Source: an uncultured Oscillospiraceae bacterium (GTDB lineage: Bacteria > Bacillota > Clostridia > Oscillospirales > Oscillospiraceae). From it: DNA of 39,784 nt. How positions within the stretch are numbered: the first letter of the stretch is position 1; every line of letters starts with the position of its first letter. The stretch covers positions 1 through 39,784 of the forward strand of contig CALWOP010000007.1 of the NCBI GenBank assembly GCA_944383195.1. Direction: 5' to 3'. The notes under the pieces were generated by a model. That model was not told the DNA's origin and searched no databases. It worked only from the letters and a program-made list of their open reading frames with translations. Position numbers and translations under genes: made by a program. Positions 31,052-38,582 of this stretch are shown in pieces.

Positions 31052-31282
31052 ATGATCACCCAGGAAAAAATCAACCGCATCAATGCTCTGGCCAAAAAGG
31101 CCAAAACCCCCGAAGGCCTGACGCCGGAGGAGCTGGAGGAGCGCAACGCCCTGCGCCGGGAATATATCAGCGCCTTCAAACAAAGCCTCACCGCCCAGCT
31201 GGATCACACCTACATTCAGTACCCGGACGGCACAAAGAAAAAGCTGGCTCTGAAAGAGGACCCCTCCGATGGGATGTCCTAA
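31052..31282 (+). CDS. DUF896 (YnzC-like) protein
   Basis: 76-residue helical hairpin protein of the DUF896 family: ITQEKINRINALAKKAKTPEGLTPEE, then ERNALRREYISAFK, ending QYPDGTKKKL. In Bacillus, family members such as YneA-operon YnzC are small cytoplasmic proteins of uncertain role, some induced by the SOS response. TAAGGAGGAAAC precedes ATG 31052. It lies 78 bp after ylmH and may share its transcript. Confidence 0.9.
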   Translation: MITQEKINRINALAKKAKTPEGLTPEELEERNALRREYISAFKQSLTAQLDHTYIQYPDGTKKKLALKEDPSDGMS

Positions 31283-31303
31283 GATTTTACACCTTCCGCC
31301 GTA

Positions 31304-31332
31304 TTGACAACCTTTTTTCTTTCTGAGATAAT
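31304..31332 (+). promoter_or_regulatory. Promoter of degV
   Basis: A perfect -35 TTGACA (31304-31309), a 17-bp spacer and -10 GATAAT (31327-31332), about 62 bp before the start codon. Confidence 0.85.
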
Positions 31333-31394
31333 GAAGCGCTGACAGTTCTATGAACGGCGGGATTTCCCGCTCAACGAATGAGGAGGCCCTAGTT

Positions 31395-32258
31395 ATGGCT
31401 CGTATCAAGTTCTCCACCGATTCCGCTGCAGACTTGCCCGCCCAGCTGCGGGAAGAGCGGTCCATCCAGGTGCTCCCGTTCCCCATCGCCATGGGGGATG
31501 AGGAATATGAAGACGGCGTAGACTTTACCCCTGACGAGTTTTTTGATATGCTCCTGTCCGCCCCCAAGATCCCCACCCACGCCCAGCTCAATGCCTATGT
31601 GTTTACTGAGTGCTTTGAAGCGGCCTGGTCTGAAGGATATACCGATCTCATCCACGTCTCCATCAACTCCAAGGGCTCTGCCACCTTCGCAAACGCCCTT
31701 CAGGCCCGGGACGACTTTTACAAGCACCACCCTGAGGCCAAGGATGCCTTCCACATCCACCTGCTTGATTCCAAGACCTATACCATGGCCTATGGTTGGG
31801 CTGTGGCCCAGGCGGTCACCATGGCCCGAGAGGGTAAGCAAGCGGAGGAGATCGTGGCATACCTCCAGGATTGGCTGGACCATGTGCGGGTGATCTTTGC
31901 CCCGCTGGATCTGCGCTTTGCCAAAAAGTCGGGCCGCATCTCCGCTGCCGCCGCCTTTATGGGCGAGGCCCTGGGGCTGAAGCCGGTCATGACCTTTACC
32001 GACGGCGAATCCAAGATTCTTGCCAAGGTCCGGGGCGAGAAAAACGTAATCTCCACCCTTGTGGACCTGTGCCGCAGCGAGCGCCAGCCCGGCACCCCCT
32101 ATCTGCTGGTGCGGGGCAACAACCAGGAGCAGTCCGCCCGTCTGCGTGAGGCTCTTCAGGCTGCACTGGGAGAGCAGGCCGCGTTGGAGTATCCCATCGG
32201 CGGTGTGGTGGCCATCAACGCCGGTCCCAATCTGGTTGGCGTAGTGTACCGCACCTGA
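31395..32258 (+). CDS. DegV-family fatty-acid-binding protein
   Basis: 287-residue DegV/FakB-type protein. The N-terminal FSTDSAADLP, then VSINSKGSATFANALQARDDF (a Ser-rich loop that normally holds the fatty-acid carboxylate), LDSKTYTMAYGWA, and FAKKSGRISAAAAFMGEALGLKPVM in the second domain fit the family. Family members hand fatty acids to the FakA kinase. No fakA is adjacent. ATG 31395 has AGGAGG at eight bases; the upstream in-frame ATG does not. Confidence 0.92.
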   Translation: MARIKFSTDSAADLPAQLREERSIQVLPFPIAMGDEEYEDGVDFTPDEFFDMLLSAPKIPTHAQLNAYVFTECFEAAWSEGYTDLIHVSINSKGSATFANALQARDDFYKHHPEAKDAFHIHLLDSKTYTMAYGWAVAQAVTMAREGKQAEEIVAYLQDWLDHVRVIFAPLDLRFAKKSGRISAAAAFMGEALGLKPVMTFTDGESKILAKVRGEKNVISTLVDLCRSERQPGTPYLLVRGNNQEQSARLREALQAALGEQAALEYPIGGVVAINAGPNLVGVVYRT

Positions 32259-32280
32259 GTTTACATCCTGTACTTTTTAA

Positions 32281-32318
32281 CCCCGGCTGTCCAAAGGACA
32301 GCCGGGGCTTTTATCTTT
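32281..32318 (+). terminator. Terminator after degV
   Basis: A 12-bp perfect stem (CCCCGGCTGTCC / GGACAGCCGGGG) with an AAA loop, followed by CTTTTATCTTTTT. Confidence 0.93.
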
Positions 32319-32347
32319 TTGCCGGCAATAAATTTACAGTTTATTTA

Positions 32348-32365
32348 TATAATATGTGTTATACT
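32348..32365 (+). promoter_or_regulatory. AT-rich promoter region of the ytvI-like gene
   Basis: Two candidate -10 elements: TATAAT (32348-32353) and an extended TG-T-TATACT (32357-32365). Neither has a well-spaced -35 (TTTACA at 32333 is 21 bp from the second). Confidence 0.45.
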
Positions 32366-32401
32366 TCCCTTGTCCATATCAACCGGCAAGGAGGCTTTTT
32401 T

Positions 32402-33574
32402 GTGGGCTTACCGCAGTTATCCTGGCGTCAGCGGGGCGCGTTATGGCTCCGGCTGTCCATTCGCTTCGTCGTTGCACTGGCGGTCTTTCTGTTTCTTATA
32501 TTTTTAGGACGTCCTCTGCTGTCTCTGGTGGCGCCCTTTCTGCTCGCCCTGATCACCGCCGCTCTTCTCAATCCCCTGGTCAAACGGCTGCAGCGGACCT
32601 TTGGCTGGGGCCGCGGCCCCCTGTCCCTGCTGGTCCTGCTGCTGCTTTTCGGGCTGGCTGGCGGTGCGGTGGTGCTGCTGGTCTATGCCGCAGTGGGGCA
32701 GCTCATCTCCCTGGCGCAGAACTGGAGCGGCCTTCTGGACAGCCTCCAGGCCACCCTGGAGCAAATTGAGGCGCTCTCTTCCAACCTGTGGTCTTTGGTT
32801 CCGCCCCAGGTGGCCGATTTTATTAACGCCACTTTTACCAGCTTTTTTGAGTGGTTTAAAGAGTCCGCCTCGGACTGGCTCACCACATTCGGATCTGCCG
32901 TGGGAGAAAAGGCCATGGCCCTTCCCTCCTTTGTCATTGCGCTGGTCATCTATATCATGGCTGCCTACCTGCTCACTGCCGACTACCCCTATCTGCGCAG
33001 CCGGGCGGCCCAGCATCTGGACGAGGGACTGCTGCACTTTCTGGGCCAGGTGCGCTCCGTGGCGTTGGGCGCCTTTGGCGGTTATTTGAAAGCGGAATTC
33101 TTTCTCTCCGTGGGCGTCTTCTTCATCCTGCTGGCCGGCTTCACCATCATCCGTCAGCCCTACGGATTGCTGCTGGCCCTGGCCCTGGCGGTGCTGGATT
33201 TTATCCCCATTGTAGGGGCCGGTACAGTGATGGTCCCCTGGGCATTTATCGCTTTGTTTGTGGGCGACTTTGCCGCGGCGGCAGAATTGATGGCCATTTG
33301 GGGGATCATTGCCCTGTTCCGCCGGGTAATGGAGCCAAAGTTTGTAGGGGACCAGACGGGACTTTCTCCTATTTTGTCGCTGGTAAGCATCTATGTGGGC
33401 ATGAAGCTTGGGGGCGTTCTGGGCATGATCCTGGGGCCGATCCTCCTTCTGGTCCTGCTGAATCTGGCCGGGATGGGGATGTTCCGGGGGCTGCGCATGG
33501 ATTTGATCGCCGCCGTGCAGGACATCAGCGCCATTTTATCCCAGCGTCCGGACAGTCCAGACAAAAATCCTTAA
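32402..33574 (+). CDS. AI-2E family / YtvI-like membrane protein
   Basis: 390-residue polytopic membrane protein of the AI-2E transporter superfamily. About seven to eight helices, a central amphipathic extracytoplasmic region (about 110-170), and the family core GLLLALALAVLDFIPIVGAGTVMVPWA plus GIIALFRRVMEPKFVGDQTGLSPILSL. This form resembles YtvI of spore formers; the transported substrate is unknown. GTG 32402 has AAGGAGG seven bases upstream, which is preferred over the ATG at 32354 lying in the promoter. Confidence 0.9.
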   Translation: MGLPQLSWRQRGALWLRLSIRFVVALAVFLFLIFLGRPLLSLVAPFLLALITAALLNPLVKRLQRTFGWGRGPLSLLVLLLLFGLAGGAVVLLVYAAVGQLISLAQNWSGLLDSLQATLEQIEALSSNLWSLVPPQVADFINATFTSFFEWFKESASDWLTTFGSAVGEKAMALPSFVIALVIYIMAAYLLTADYPYLRSRAAQHLDEGLLHFLGQVRSVALGAFGGYLKAEFFLSVGVFFILLAGFTIIRQPYGLLLALALAVLDFIPIVGAGTVMVPWAFIALFVGDFAAAAELMAIWGIIALFRRVMEPKFVGDQTGLSPILSLVSIYVGMKLGGVLGMILGPILLLVLLNLAGMGMFRGLRMDLIAAVQDISAILSQRPDSPDKNP

Positions 33575-33607
33575 AACTCCCCGGAAAAGTTCAAAAACAT
33601 ATTGGTT

Positions 33608-33643
33608 TTTCTTCATGCTTTCTTCACAATTAGGCGCTATGAT
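33608..33643 (+). promoter_or_regulatory. htrA promoter with 11-bp-phased TTTCTTCA repeats
   Basis: TTTCTTCA occurs at 33608-33615 and 33619-33626, exactly 11 bp apart. An 11-bp gap then leads to -10 TATGAT (33638-33643). There is no -35. This geometry is typical of promoters activated by OmpR/PhoB-type regulators. HtrA genes of Bacillus are controlled by such a system (CssRS). Confidence 0.55.
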
Positions 33644-33701
33644 AATCCCAGAAAAACGAAGGGATGTTCAATGACCATCCTTGGAAAGGAGCCTCTTCAT
33701 C

Positions 33702-35078
33702 ATGGATGAATTTAACTTCTATAACAGTGAAAATGACGGTTACCGCGGCAGCTTCGGCGATTACACCGACCCCACCCCCGGCAGCCAGTCCCAGTACCGC
33801 TACTCCCAGCCCGTTGATCCCGGGCAGCCCCCCAAGAAATCGGGCATGGCAAAAAAGATCATTGCCGTTGCCTTAGCCTGCACCATTTTGGGCGGCGCGG
33901 CCGGCGTAGGCGGAGCGGCTGTATACCTCCACTACAATAACACAGAGGAGTCCACCACCATCTATCAGGAGGAGCGCCCCCAGGTCCAGACCGTAGTCAA
34001 CTCCAACAACGGCCAGCCCATGACCGCCGAGGAGCTTTACGCCGCCAATCTGGCCTCCTGCGTAGGTATTACGGTGAACACCACCGTGAATATCTTCGGA
34101 CAGACCACCACCTCCGCCGACTCCGGCTCCGGCTTCGTGCTCACCCAGGACGGCTATATCGTCACCAATTATCACGTGATCGAGGATGCGGTGGATGACT
34201 CCTCCGTCACCATTGAGGTCTCCTTCGCCAACGGGGACAAGTACACCGCCAAGCTGGTAGGCGGGGAGCAGGACAACGACATCGCCATTATCAAGATCGA
34301 CGCCACCGGCCTTCAGCCCGTCACCCTAGGCGACAGCGACAAGCTGGTGGTAGGCGAGACGGTCTACGCCATCGGCAACCCCCTGGGCGAGCTGACCTAC
34401 TCTCTGACTGACGGCATCGTCTCCGCTCCGGACCGGCTCATCACCACCTCCAGCACCAACGAGAACGGCCAGACTGAAACCACTACCCTGAACGTTCTGC
34501 AAACCAACTGCGCCATCAACCCCGGCAACTCCGGCGGCCCCCTCTTTGACAGCTATGGCAATGTGGTGGGCATCGTATCCGCCAAGTATACCCAGTCCTC
34601 CTCCGGCGTCTCCGCCGAGGGCCTTGGGTTCGCCATCCCCATCAACGACGTCAAGGATATCCTCTCCGATCTGATCGAGCACGGCTATGTCACCGGCAAG
34701 CCCTATATGGGCATTCAGGTCAAGGATGTCTCCTCTGAGGCCCAGCTCTACGGGATCTCCGCCGGCGCGACCGTGGCTTATTTGGCCGACGGCTCCTGCG
34801 CGCAGAAGGCCGGGCTCCAGGTGAACGATATTATCATCGCCATTGACGATACCGCCATTGATTCCTCTACTGCCCTCACCGCGGCCCTGTCCACCAACTA
34901 CAAAGCCGGTGACACCGCCACGCTGACCGTTCTCCGCAACCAGCAGCAGCTCAAACTGACCATTACCTTTGATGAAAAGAATGCGGAGACAGAGGCCAAC
35001 AATCAGCTTGACCAGCAGTCACAGCAGCCCAGTTCCGGCGGCAGCTACTATCAGTGGCCGTTCCACTTCGGTTGGTAA
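33702..35078 (+). CDS. Membrane-anchored HtrA/DegP-type serine protease
   Basis: 458-residue protease for damaged secreted proteins. Residues 1-48 are a polar cytoplasmic N-terminus, about 51-77 a membrane anchor and the rest extracytoplasmic. The trypsin-like triad is H158 (TNYHVIED), D193 (DNDIAII) and S277 (PGNSGGPL). A single PDZ domain covers about 345-435 (YMGIQVKDVS ... GLQVNDIIIAIDD). A Gln/Ser-rich tail ends in FHFGW. ATG 33702 is set by GGAAAGGAG. The upstream repeats suggest envelope-stress control. A terminator follows. Confidence 0.95.
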   Translation: MDEFNFYNSENDGYRGSFGDYTDPTPGSQSQYRYSQPVDPGQPPKKSGMAKKIIAVALACTILGGAAGVGGAAVYLHYNNTEESTTIYQEERPQVQTVVNSNNGQPMTAEELYAANLASCVGITVNTTVNIFGQTTTSADSGSGFVLTQDGYIVTNYHVIEDAVDDSSVTIEVSFANGDKYTAKLVGGEQDNDIAIIKIDATGLQPVTLGDSDKLVVGETVYAIGNPLGELTYSLTDGIVSAPDRLITTSSTNENGQTETTTLNVLQTNCAINPGNSGGPLFDSYGNVVGIVSAKYTQSSSGVSAEGLGFAIPINDVKDILSDLIEHGYVTGKPYMGIQVKDVSSEAQLYGISAGATVAYLADGSCAQKAGLQVNDIIIAIDDTAIDSSTALTAALSTNYKAGDTATLTVLRNQQQLKLTITFDEKNAETEANNQLDQQSQQPSSGGSYYQWPFHFGW

Positions 35079-35115
35079 GTCCCGCTTTTTCTCTTTCTTT
35101 CCCTCCCTTTTCCAC

Positions 35116-35148
35116 CCCGCGGCCGGAGACGGCCGCGGGTATTTTTTT
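35116..35148 (+). terminator. Terminator after htrA
   Basis: A 10-bp perfect stem (CCCGCGGCCG / CGGCCGCGGG) with a GAGA tetraloop and TATTTTTTTG. Confidence 0.93.
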
Positions 35149-35156
35149 GAAATGCG

Positions 35157-35184
35157 TGGACAATGAAAAAATAGCTGGTATAAT
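35157..35184 (+). promoter_or_regulatory. Promoter of the DEAD-box helicase gene
   Basis: -35 TGGACA (35157-35162), a 16-bp spacer and a perfect extended -10 TGG-TATAAT (35179-35184). It gives a leader of about 120 nt, as is common for cold-inducible helicase genes. Confidence 0.8.
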
Positions 35185-35312
35185 ATAAAATGGATTTGTA
35201 TGGAAGCGGAACAGCCGCTGTTTTGATTCGGGGCCGCGCCTGGCAGAGGGCGTTGATGGTTGATTGGGAGGCCTTGGATCGCCGGTTTCACAGAAAGAAA
35301 GGATCGATCAAC

Positions 35313-36491
35313 ATGGAAATCAACGGACAGACCGTCCGCGAAAGCGCCCGTTATGATGAAATGGGCCTCTCCCCCGAACTTCTCCGGGCGATCGGCGAAA
35401 AGGGCTATGTCTCAGCCACCGCCGTTCAGACTGGTGCCATCCCCTATTTTATGGACTGGAAAGACGTCATTGCAAAAGCCCCCACCGGCACAGGCAAGAC
35501 TTTCGCCTTCGGCATCCCTATGGTGGAGCATATCGACCCCCAGGACGACAGCGTCCAGGCCCTGGTGCTGGCCCCCACCCGGGAGCTGGCCATTCAGATT
35601 CAGGATGAGCTGCGGGACCTGTGCACCTTCAAGGAGGGCGTGCGGGTGGTGTGCCTCTACGGCGGCCAGCCCATTGACAAGCAGATCACCCAGCTGAAAA
35701 AGCGGCCGCAAATCGTGGTGGCCACCCCTGGGCGGCTGATGGACCACATGAAGCGTCGCACCGTTCGCCTGGACAAGGTGCAGACCGTGGTGCTGGACGA
35801 GGCCGACCGGATGCTGGACATGGGCTTTGTCCGGGACGTGACCCACATTCTGGACAAAATGCCTCAGCGCCGGAATTTGGGAATGTTCTCCGCCACCATC
35901 TCCCGGGAGGTGCTGGATATCTCCTGGGTCTACCAGCGCGACCCTGTGGAAATCACCGTTCAGGCCGACCAGGACAACCGCCCCGACATTGCCCAGTACC
36001 GCCTGGATGTGGAGCGCAACGAGAAAGCGGACACCATGGCCCGTCTGCTGGAGATGGGGGGCTATGAGCGGGTCATCGCCTTCTGCAACACCAAGAACAT
36101 GACTGACCGGCTCTCCGGTCTTCTCTCCATGCGGGGCATCTCCTGCCAGGCCATCCACGGGGACATCCAGCAGTCCGCCCGGGAAAAAACCCTTCAAAAG
36201 TTCCGGGACGGCAAGCTTCGGGTGCTGGTGGCCACCGACGTGGCCGCCCGTGGACTTGATATTGACGATGTGGACGCGGTCTTTAACTATGACGTGCCCG
36301 ATGAAAATGAATATTATATCCACCGCATCGGCCGTACCGGCCGGGCAAAGCGCCATGGCGTGGCTTTCTCCCTGGTGTCCACCATCACGGAGGGGCTGCG
36401 TCTGGATGACATCCAGAAAAACACCGGCAGCGATATCCGAACCGTTTACTTTAACGAAAAGGGCGACCTGGTAGCCGCCGCCAGAACATGA
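35313..36491 (+). CDS. DEAD-box RNA helicase
   Basis: 392-residue ATP-dependent RNA helicase made of the two core RecA-like domains and almost no C-terminal extension. The motifs are in order: Q-motif GYVSATAVQTGAIP (31-44), I APTGTGKT (56-63), Ia PTRELA (88-93), Ib TPGR, II DEAD, III SAT, V ATDVAARGLDI and VI HRIGRTGR. ATG 35313 follows AAAGGAT and matches the family's start; the upstream in-frame ATG 35190 coincides with the predicted transcription start and is excluded. It overlaps the next gene by 4 bp. Confidence 0.93.
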   Translation: MEINGQTVRESARYDEMGLSPELLRAIGEKGYVSATAVQTGAIPYFMDWKDVIAKAPTGTGKTFAFGIPMVEHIDPQDDSVQALVLAPTRELAIQIQDELRDLCTFKEGVRVVCLYGGQPIDKQITQLKKRPQIVVATPGRLMDHMKRRTVRLDKVQTVVLDEADRMLDMGFVRDVTHILDKMPQRRNLGMFSATISREVLDISWVYQRDPVEITVQADQDNRPDIAQYRLDVERNEKADTMARLLEMGGYERVIAFCNTKNMTDRLSGLLSMRGISCQAIHGDIQQSAREKTLQKFRDGKLRVLVATDVAARGLDIDDVDAVFNYDVPDENEYYIHRIGRTGRAKRHGVAFSLVSTITEGLRLDDIQKNTGSDIRTVYFNEKGDLVAAART

Positions 36492-37090
36492 GACGTCCCG
36501 TCCTGCGGGGAGGGTTTTGGCTCAACCTGTTCTCCTGCTTCCTGATTCCAGGCTACACCCTCTGGTTTGCGGGGAGCGTGGCATGGTTTCGCACCAACTT
36601 CTCGGTCATCGCGGTCACCGGCGTGGACAACTACCGGGGATTTATTTACTGGGGACTGCTGTTGGGGGGCTATTTTTTGGTGCTGCTCACCCGCCTGTCT
36701 CTGGTACTGCCCCGTTTCTGGCAGAGGATGGCTCTGCGCCTCATTACGCTTGGGGCCTGTCTGTCCCTGGCCTATGCCTTGGCCATTCCCTATCTCCCCG
36801 CTTACTTTCCCAGATATGCCACGCTTCATGTACTGCTGGCAGCCCTGGCCAGCGTACTTTTGATGGTGGCTTTGCTGCTGTGCCTGCTGTCCCTGAGACG
36901 GACGGGGCACGAGAACTATCAGAAGCTGCTGTGGGCCTGGGTCCTGATCGCCATCGTCTCTGGGATTCTCTTTTTCATCCCCCGTATGGTGTCCTCTGCC
37001 CTGGAGGTGTTTTTCTCCATCTCCTCCACCCTTTTGACCCGCAAGCTCTGGATCACTTGCTGCCAGGATTCCCGCTCTCGCCCCCATTGA
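36488..37090 (+). CDS. Six-helix membrane protein of unknown function
   Basis: 200-residue protein with about six hydrophobic segments (roughly residues 12-35, 52-68, 80-100, 108-134, 146-165, 168-180) and short loops. No family is recognised. It starts inside the helicase gene (ATGA overlap), so it is translationally coupled to it. The C-terminal RKLWITCCQDSRSRPH is short and basic. No function is inferred from this pairing. Confidence 0.78.
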   Translation: MRRPVLRGGFWLNLFSCFLIPGYTLWFAGSVAWFRTNFSVIAVTGVDNYRGFIYWGLLLGGYFLVLLTRLSLVLPRFWQRMALRLITLGACLSLAYALAIPYLPAYFPRYATLHVLLAALASVLLMVALLLCLLSLRRTGHENYQKLLWAWVLIAIVSGILFFIPRMVSSALEVFFSISSTLLTRKLWITCCQDSRSRPH

Positions 37091-37092
37091 AA

Positions 37093-37110
37093 TTTTCATT
37101 TATTTTTCAT
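37093..37110 (+). promoter_or_regulatory. TTTTCAT repeats 11 bp apart before pspC
   Basis: TTTTCAT at 37093-37099 and 37104-37110, period 11 bp, in the gap before pspC. This resembles the htrA repeats, but no -10 lies at the same distance: the nearest candidate, TATCCT at 37144, is 34 bp on. Confidence 0.35.
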
Positions 37111-37213
37111 CTTCCCCCCATGGATTTTTTAACCCCGGGCGCGTATCCTGTTATCAGTGGGAGCAATCGCTCCCCTTAATATGTACACGACATTTCATAA
37201 AGGAGTGATCAAT

Positions 37214-37426
37214 ATGGGAGCCAAGCGGCTTTACCGGACCGAAGACGGCTACAAAATGCTGTGCGGCGTCTGCGGAGGAATCGGGGAATACTTTGACATT
37301 GATCCCACCCTGGTGCGGGTTGGCTGGGTGGTTGCGTCACTGTGCACGTTTTCCCTGGGCTTCTGGGCTTATCTGGCCTGCGCCATCATCATGCCGAAAA
37401 AGAGCGACATTTACCCCAACTACTAA
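37214..37426 (+). CDS. PspC-domain membrane protein
   Basis: 70-residue PspC-domain protein. It begins KRLYRTEDGYKMLCGVCGGIGEYFDIDPTLVRVGWVV, the domain signature, followed by one hydrophobic segment (about 38-62) and a short polar tail. PspC domains sense or respond to cell-membrane stress. AAAGGAGTGATC precedes ATG 37214. The GNAT gene follows closely, suggesting one transcript. Confidence 0.92.
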   Translation: MGAKRLYRTEDGYKMLCGVCGGIGEYFDIDPTLVRVGWVVASLCTFSLGFWAYLACAIIMPKKSDIYPNY

Positions 37427-37444
37427 TCGGAAAGGATGACCTCC

Positions 37445-38326
37445 ATGCTCCTTACCCGTCTTTCGCTTCCCGACGACGTTCCCGCCCAGCGCCTGCTTTG
37501 GCAGCTGGCATTTGGGGATGAGGGCGCTTATGTGGACAACTTTTATCGCACCTACTATCGTCCGGAGCGGGTTTTGGTTCTGGAGGAGGAGGGGCACATC
37601 CGCTCCATGACCGCCTGGTTTGATACCACATTTGTGGTGCCGGGAATGGGAAACTATCGGGCTGCCTATCTCTATGCAGTAGCCACTCACCCGGAATGCC
37701 GGGGGCGCGGTCTTGCGGGAAAGCTGCTCTCTGATGCGGATGCCTACTTCCGGACCCTGGGGATTCCCGCGGTCACCACTGTCCCGGCCGAGCCCTCCCT
37801 TCACAATTTCTTTGCCGCCAATGGGTTTGGGGAGTGTTTTCGGCACTTTGAGGGGGCGCTTTCCCCTTCTGAGCTTCCCGCCCCGGCACCCCGTCCCCTG
37901 TTCTCCCCGGCCTCCCCAGCGGAATATGGCGCTACCCGGGAGGCGCTTTTGTCCCAGCTGCCCCACATCGCGTATGAAGAGGACGCCCTGCAATATCAAG
38001 CGGGCTGCTGTGCGCTGGGCGCAGGCGGGCTGTTCGTGGGAGACACGACGGCCGGGCCGGTCTGCCTGTGTGCGGAGGGGGCCGGAGACGGGCTGGTCAT
38101 TGTGAAGGAGCTGCTGGGCAGCCCAAGCGCCTGCCGTCTGGCCCTTTCCGACCTGCCGCGGATCGCCCCGGCCCGGCGCTGGCTGGTACGTAGCCCCCGC
38201 CCCCAGGAGGAGAGCCCCGCCAACCGCACCAAGGGGCAATTTGGGATGCTGAAATGGCTGGACCCGGCACAGAGCAGGCTCTGGGATTGGTCCAGCTCCG
38301 CCTACCTGGGCCTCGCCTTTGACTGA
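37445..38326 (+). CDS. GNAT-family N-acetyltransferase
   Basis: 293-residue protein. The N-terminal GNAT fold carries the acetyl-CoA loop in YAVATHPECRGRGLAGKLLSDA (about 78-99) and the following NFFAANGFGECFRHF strand-helix. The second half (about 145-293) resembles a degenerate second GNAT or Eis-like domain. The substrate is unknown. ATG 37445 is chosen because GGAAAGG stands nine bases before it; ATG 37436 directly abuts that site. It lies 18 bp after pspC. Confidence 0.87.
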   Translation: MLLTRLSLPDDVPAQRLLWQLAFGDEGAYVDNFYRTYYRPERVLVLEEEGHIRSMTAWFDTTFVVPGMGNYRAAYLYAVATHPECRGRGLAGKLLSDADAYFRTLGIPAVTTVPAEPSLHNFFAANGFGECFRHFEGALSPSELPAPAPRPLFSPASPAEYGATREALLSQLPHIAYEEDALQYQAGCCALGAGGLFVGDTTAGPVCLCAEGAGDGLVIVKELLGSPSACRLALSDLPRIAPARRWLVRSPRPQEESPANRTKGQFGMLKWLDPAQSRLWDWSSSAYLGLAFD

Positions 38327-38343
38327 TATCTTGCATATTGTCT

Positions 38344-38381
38344 AAAAACGGCTGTTTCTTTTTGTGGATTCAGCCGTTTTT
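38344..38381 (+). terminator. Terminator after the GNAT gene
   Basis: An 11-bp perfect stem (AAAAACGGCTG / CAGCCGTTTTT) with a 16-nt loop, ending in TTTTT. Confidence 0.85.
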
Positions 38382-38415
38382 CATGTTCACCCCTCCCCCT
38401 TCCACAGCTTTTTCA

Positions 38416-38433
38416 TTGTGGTAACCTCCACAA
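38416..38433 (+). promoter_or_regulatory. Rex-spaced dyad before gdhA
   Basis: TTGTG-N8-CACAA, 18 bp in all, matching the arm sequence and spacing of the redox repressor Rex (TTGTGAA-N4-TTCACAA) except for the inner bases. A further TTTTGTGG (38457-38464) pairs with CCACAAAA (38429-38436) across the -35. Confidence 0.5.
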
Positions 38434-38442
38434 AATAAATGC

Positions 38443-38470
38443 TTTACTCCAAGGTCTTTTGTGGTATGAT
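38443..38470 (+). promoter_or_regulatory. Promoter of gdhA
   Basis: -35 TTTACT (38443-38448), a 16-bp spacer and an extended -10 TGG-TATGAT ending at 38470. It predicts a leader of about 105 nt. Confidence 0.7.
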
Positions 38471-38582
38471 ATACATATCAAAGCACAACAGAAACTTTTC
38501 TGCTTGATTTATAGAGGAAACATCAATTATGAAAGGTTTCTGTCAAAAAACCACCGAAATTATATTTAGGAGGAATGCTGCT

